Source: Candidatus Aminicenantota bacterium
Lineage (GTDB): Bacteria > Acidobacteriota > Aminicenantia > Aminicenantales > Aminicenantaceae
Assembly (NCBI GenBank): GCA_030620655.1
Contig: JAUXEH010000181.1
Location: 1-6,128 of the forward strand
Length of the DNA stretch: 6,128 nt
Direction of reading: 5' to 3'
Numbering within the stretch: position 1 is the first letter of the stretch; every line of letters starts with the position of its first letter. Position numbers and translations under genes: made by a program. The notes below the pieces were generated by a model that was not told the origin of the DNA, ran no database searches, and was given only the letters and a program-made list of their open reading frames with translations. Below, in pieces: positions 4,129-6,128 of this stretch.

Positions 4129-5952
4129 ATGGGCAAGAATGAAGATTTAAGACTGATCGCGAAAAAGCTGCGGATCCACTCGCTCAAGATGACCAGCAGG
4201 GCCGGATCGGGCCATCCCACGACCTGTATGTCGATGGCGGAGATTGCCGCCTGCCTGTTCTTTAACGAGATGCAGTACAACATCAAAGACCCGTACGACT
4301 GGGGGAACGACGAGTTCGTCCTGTCCAAGGGGCATGCCGCGCCTATTTTGTGGGCGGCCTATGCTGAGGCCGGGATCATTCCTGTGAGCAGCTTGATGAA
4401 CCTGCGGAAGATCACGAGTGTGCTGGAAGGGCACCCCACCCCTCGTATGAAGTGGGTCAAGGCCGCCACCGGTTCGCTGGGACAGGGGCTGTCGGTGGGT
4501 GTGGGCATGGCCGCGGCCCAGAAGTTGGCCGGGTCGCGCCGGAGGACCTACGTGGTGATGGGGGACGGCGAGATCGCGGAGGGATCGGTCTGGGAGGCGG
4601 CCAACACGGCGGCCGACCTGGGGCTGGACAACCTGACGGCCGTGGCGGACATCAACCGGCTGGCGCAGTCGGAGGCCACCATGCACGGCCATGATATCAG
4701 GGCTTATGCCCGGAAATTCAAGGCTTTCGGATGGGATGTCTTCAAGGTGGACGGGCACAAGGTCGGGGAGATCCGGGAGGCCCTGAAGCAGGCGAGGGAA
4801 TCGAGCGGGCCGGCTGTGATCCTGGCGCGGACCCTGAAGGGCAAGGGGGTGTCTTTTCTGGAGGACAAGGACGGCTGGCACGGCAAACCTCTGAATGAGG
4901 AGGCCTTGGCAAAGGCCCTGGAGGAGCTGGGAGAGATGCCGGACATCGATGCCTCCCGGTATGTCAAGGCACCCCGCAAGGGGAAGGTCCCGAAGTTCAC
5001 GCGCAGGTTTGCCTTCAAGCGGACCGACTACACGGACAAGACCGCCACGCGCCGGGCCTACGGGAACGCGCTCGTGAGCCTGGGACAGGTGAACGATGCG
5101 GTGGTGTCCATCGACGGGGATGTGAAGAACTCCACCTATGCGGAGGATTTCTTCCGGGCGTTCCCCAAGCGTTCGTTCCAGTGCTATATCGCTGAGCAGA
5201 ACATGGTGGGCATGGGGCTGGGGCTGCAGGCCAAGGGTTTCCTGCCCTTTATGGCGACCTTCGCGGCCTTTTTAAGCCGGGCGCACGACCAGATCCGGAT
5301 GGCGGCCTATTCCATGCCGAACATGAAGTTTGTGGGGTCGCACGTGGGTGTGAGCATCGGCGGGGACGGGCCTTCGCAGATGGGGCTCGAGGACATGGCC
5401 CTGTTCACGCCCATCCCGGATTGTGTGGTGCTGTATCCCAGCGATGCGATATCCACGGAGGCGCTGATGGCGGCCATGGCGCGGAAGAAGGGCATGGCGT
5501 ACCTGAGGACCACGCGGCCGGCCATGCCGATCCTGTACCAGAAAGACGAGGCCTTCCCCATCGGCGGGTCCAAGGTGCTGAAGCGCAGCGGCAAGGACCG
5601 GGCCCTGGTGGTGGCGGCGGGGATCACCGTGTTCGAGGCGCTGAAGGCGTATGCGGAGCTGAAAGCGGAGGGTATTGCTGTGCGGGTGGTGGACGCCTAC
5701 TCGGTGAAGCCTGTGGACAGGGACAACCTGATCAAGCAGGCCAAGGCGGCCGGGGGCCGGGTCGTGGTGGTAGAGGACCACTTCTCGCAAGGCGGCCTGG
5801 GGAGTGCGGTGGCCCTGGCACTGGCCGGGGAGGCGCGGATCGAGCATCTGTGCGTGAAAGAGCTGCCGCGCTCGGGGAAACCCGAGGAGCTGATGGACCG
5901 CTACGGCATCTCCGCCCGGCACATCGTCGCCGCCATCAAAAAAATCATTTAG
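4129..5952 (+). CDS. tkt: Transketolase, full-length, short metazoan-like type
   Basis: A thiamine-diphosphate enzyme that moves two-carbon ketol units between sugar phosphates in the non-oxidative pentose phosphate pathway; cytoplasmic dimer. All three domains are in one chain of 607 residues. Seen directly: GSGHPTT (27-32, H29), LSKGHAAP (65-72, H69), GHPTP (101-105, H102), the metal/ThDP motif GDGEIAEGSVWE (145-156) with DINR (174-177), WHGKP (250-254), the pyrimidine-domain IAEQNM (354-359) with E356, GSHVGVSIGGDGPSQM (403-418), TTRP (461-464), and a C-terminal ELPRSGKPEEL (578-588). No catalytic motif is missing. The length and wording (KGHAAPIL, GSVWEAAN, IAEQNMVGMGLG, LPRSGKP) are closer to animal transketolases of about 620 residues than to E. 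coli TktA of about 660. It has its own likely promoter and a strong ribosome binding site. A split transketolase or DXS is excluded because both halves are fused and the motifs are transketolase-type. Confidence 0.97.
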   Translation: MGKNEDLRLIAKKLRIHSLKMTSRAGSGHPTTCMSMAEIAACLFFNEMQYNIKDPYDWGNDEFVLSKGHAAPILWAAYAEAGIIPVSSLMNLRKITSVLEGHPTPRMKWVKAATGSLGQGLSVGVGMAAAQKLAGSRRRTYVVMGDGEIAEGSVWEAANTAADLGLDNLTAVADINRLAQSEATMHGHDIRAYARKFKAFGWDVFKVDGHKVGEIREALKQARESSGPAVILARTLKGKGVSFLEDKDGWHGKPLNEEALAKALEELGEMPDIDASRYVKAPRKGKVPKFTRRFAFKRTDYTDKTATRRAYGNALVSLGQVNDAVVSIDGDVKNSTYAEDFFRAFPKRSFQCYIAEQNMVGMGLGLQAKGFLPFMATFAAFLSRAHDQIRMAAYSMPNMKFVGSHVGVSIGGDGPSQMGLEDMALFTPIPDCVVLYPSDAISTEALMAAMARKKGMAYLRTTRPAMPILYQKDEAFPIGGSKVLKRSGKDRALVVAAGITVFEALKAYAELKAEGIAVRVVDAYSVKPVDRDNLIKQAKAAGGRVVVVEDHFSQGGLGSAVALALAGEARIEHLCVKELPRSGKPEELMDRYGISARHIVAAIKKII

Positions 5953-5983
5953 GGGTCAGACCTCAAAAAGTTACTGAAAATAA
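5953..5983. repeat. Possible REP-like or mobile-element-end motif
   Basis: Directly after the transketolase stop lies GGGGTCAGACCTCAAAAAG (5953-5971) and then TTACTGAAAATA. It contains the short dyad GGTC-A-GACC. The GGGGTCAGAC / GGGGTCAGGTC opening followed by an A-rich tail is a sequence I recall recurring between genes in many proteobacterial genomes, often with REP-associated tyrosine transposases. No transposase or second copy is in the window, so this rests on recall. Confidence 0.35.
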
Positions 5984-6000
5984 ATGAGATAGACCTTTAG

Positions 6001-6034
6001 AAGCCCCTTTACCTAGGCTTAGGGGGTTACTTTT
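6001..6034 (+). terminator. Weak candidate terminator after the transketolase gene
   Basis: CCCCT (6004-6008) can pair with AGGGG (6021-6025), or AAGCC (6001-6005) with GGCTT (6016-6020), followed by TTACTTTT (6027-6034). The stems are only 5 bp with long loops and the T-tract is interrupted, so termination would be modest. The position between a stop codon and the next start is right. The rest of the 5953-6064 gap shows no gene and has clearly lower GC than the coding DNA. Confidence 0.3.
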
Positions 6035-6064
6035 GGCCCCAAAAAGCACATTCTAAGCAAGAAA

Positions 6065-6128
6065 ATGAAATCGGCACTGTCCCTCGCTTTTGGGCTGGCG
6101 GCAGGCATCCTGCTCCTGCATGCAGGAA
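6065..6128 (+). CDS. Start of a secreted or membrane protein (partial, cut by window end)
   Basis: ATG 6065 opens a frame running to the window end and encoding 21 residues, beginning MKSALSLAFGLAAGILLLHAG. A single Lys is followed by a hydrophobic stretch of about 16 residues ending in small residues, which is a good Sec signal peptide or N-terminal anchor. The Shine-Dalgarno is poor (AAGCAAGAAA upstream). No lipobox cysteine has appeared by the end of the window. The mature protein is outside the window, so its family cannot be named. Confidence 0.5.
   Translation, partial: MKSALSLAFGLAAGILLLHAG

Noticed and set aside
4147..4881. A 244-codon minus-strand frame inside the transketolase, and a similar 216-codon one at 5272-5922
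   Set aside because: Both are His/Arg/Pro-rich antisense frames of a gene with unmistakable transketolase motifs, without their own start context.
5421..5987. A 188-codon plus-strand frame reaching past the transketolase stop
   Set aside because: Gly/Ala/Arg low-complexity out-of-frame translation with no recognisable domain.
1..6128. CRISPR array, tRNA, rRNA, riboswitch or integrase attachment site
   Set aside because: No regularly spaced direct repeats, no tRNA cloverleaf or rRNA sequence, and no long non-coding stretch that could hold a riboswitch; the gaps are all below 115 bases.

Overview
The window is GC-rich, densely coding bacterial DNA with short intergenic gaps. It has five complete genes, the last codons of a sixth at the left edge, and the start of a seventh at the right edge. 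There are no RNA genes, CRISPR arrays or transposase genes. Two intergenic stretches look like dispersed palindromic or REP-like repeats of the kind common in environmental Proteobacteria and related phyla. An uncultivated deltaproteobacterial (Desulfobacterota)-like, Nitrospirota-like or NC10-like host would fit, but this is a weak inference and nothing here fixes the taxon.

Layout: 1-42 is a probable C-terminal end of an upstream gene. 43-86 is a hairpin-bearing repeat-like gap. 87-1100 (+) is a CelD/FemAB-type GNAT-fold acyltransferase. 1131-2411 (+) is a GT-B glycosyltransferase of family 4 closest in motifs to MshA. 2368-3072 (-) is a PIG-L/LmbE zinc deacetylase that overlaps the glycosyltransferase tail by 44 bp. 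3073-3132 is a compact divergent promoter region. 3133-4056 (+) is a tandem-GNAT acetyltransferase laid out like mycothiol synthase MshD. 4129-5952 (+) is a full-length transketolase of the short, metazoan-like type with its own promoter and a strong ribosome binding site. 5953-6064 is a non-coding gap with a repeat-like motif and possible terminator hairpins. 6065 to the end is the start of a protein with a signal peptide.

How the genes may work together: an MshA-like glycosyltransferase, a BshB/MshB-like de-N-acetylase and an MshD-like double GNAT acetyltransferase side by side are three of the four enzyme types of mycothiol synthesis (transfer of GlcNAc to inositol phosphate, deacetylation, cysteine ligation, N-acetylation). 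The cysteine ligase (MshC) is not in the window. The CelD/FemAB-like protein next to the glycosyltransferase is a speculative candidate for a substitute or an accessory acyl transfer. The most interesting reading is therefore a candidate pathway for a pseudo-disaccharide low-molecular-weight thiol or a related amino-sugar glycoside. A plainer reading is a set of glycan-modifying enzymes. The transketolase seems to be a separate housekeeping unit.
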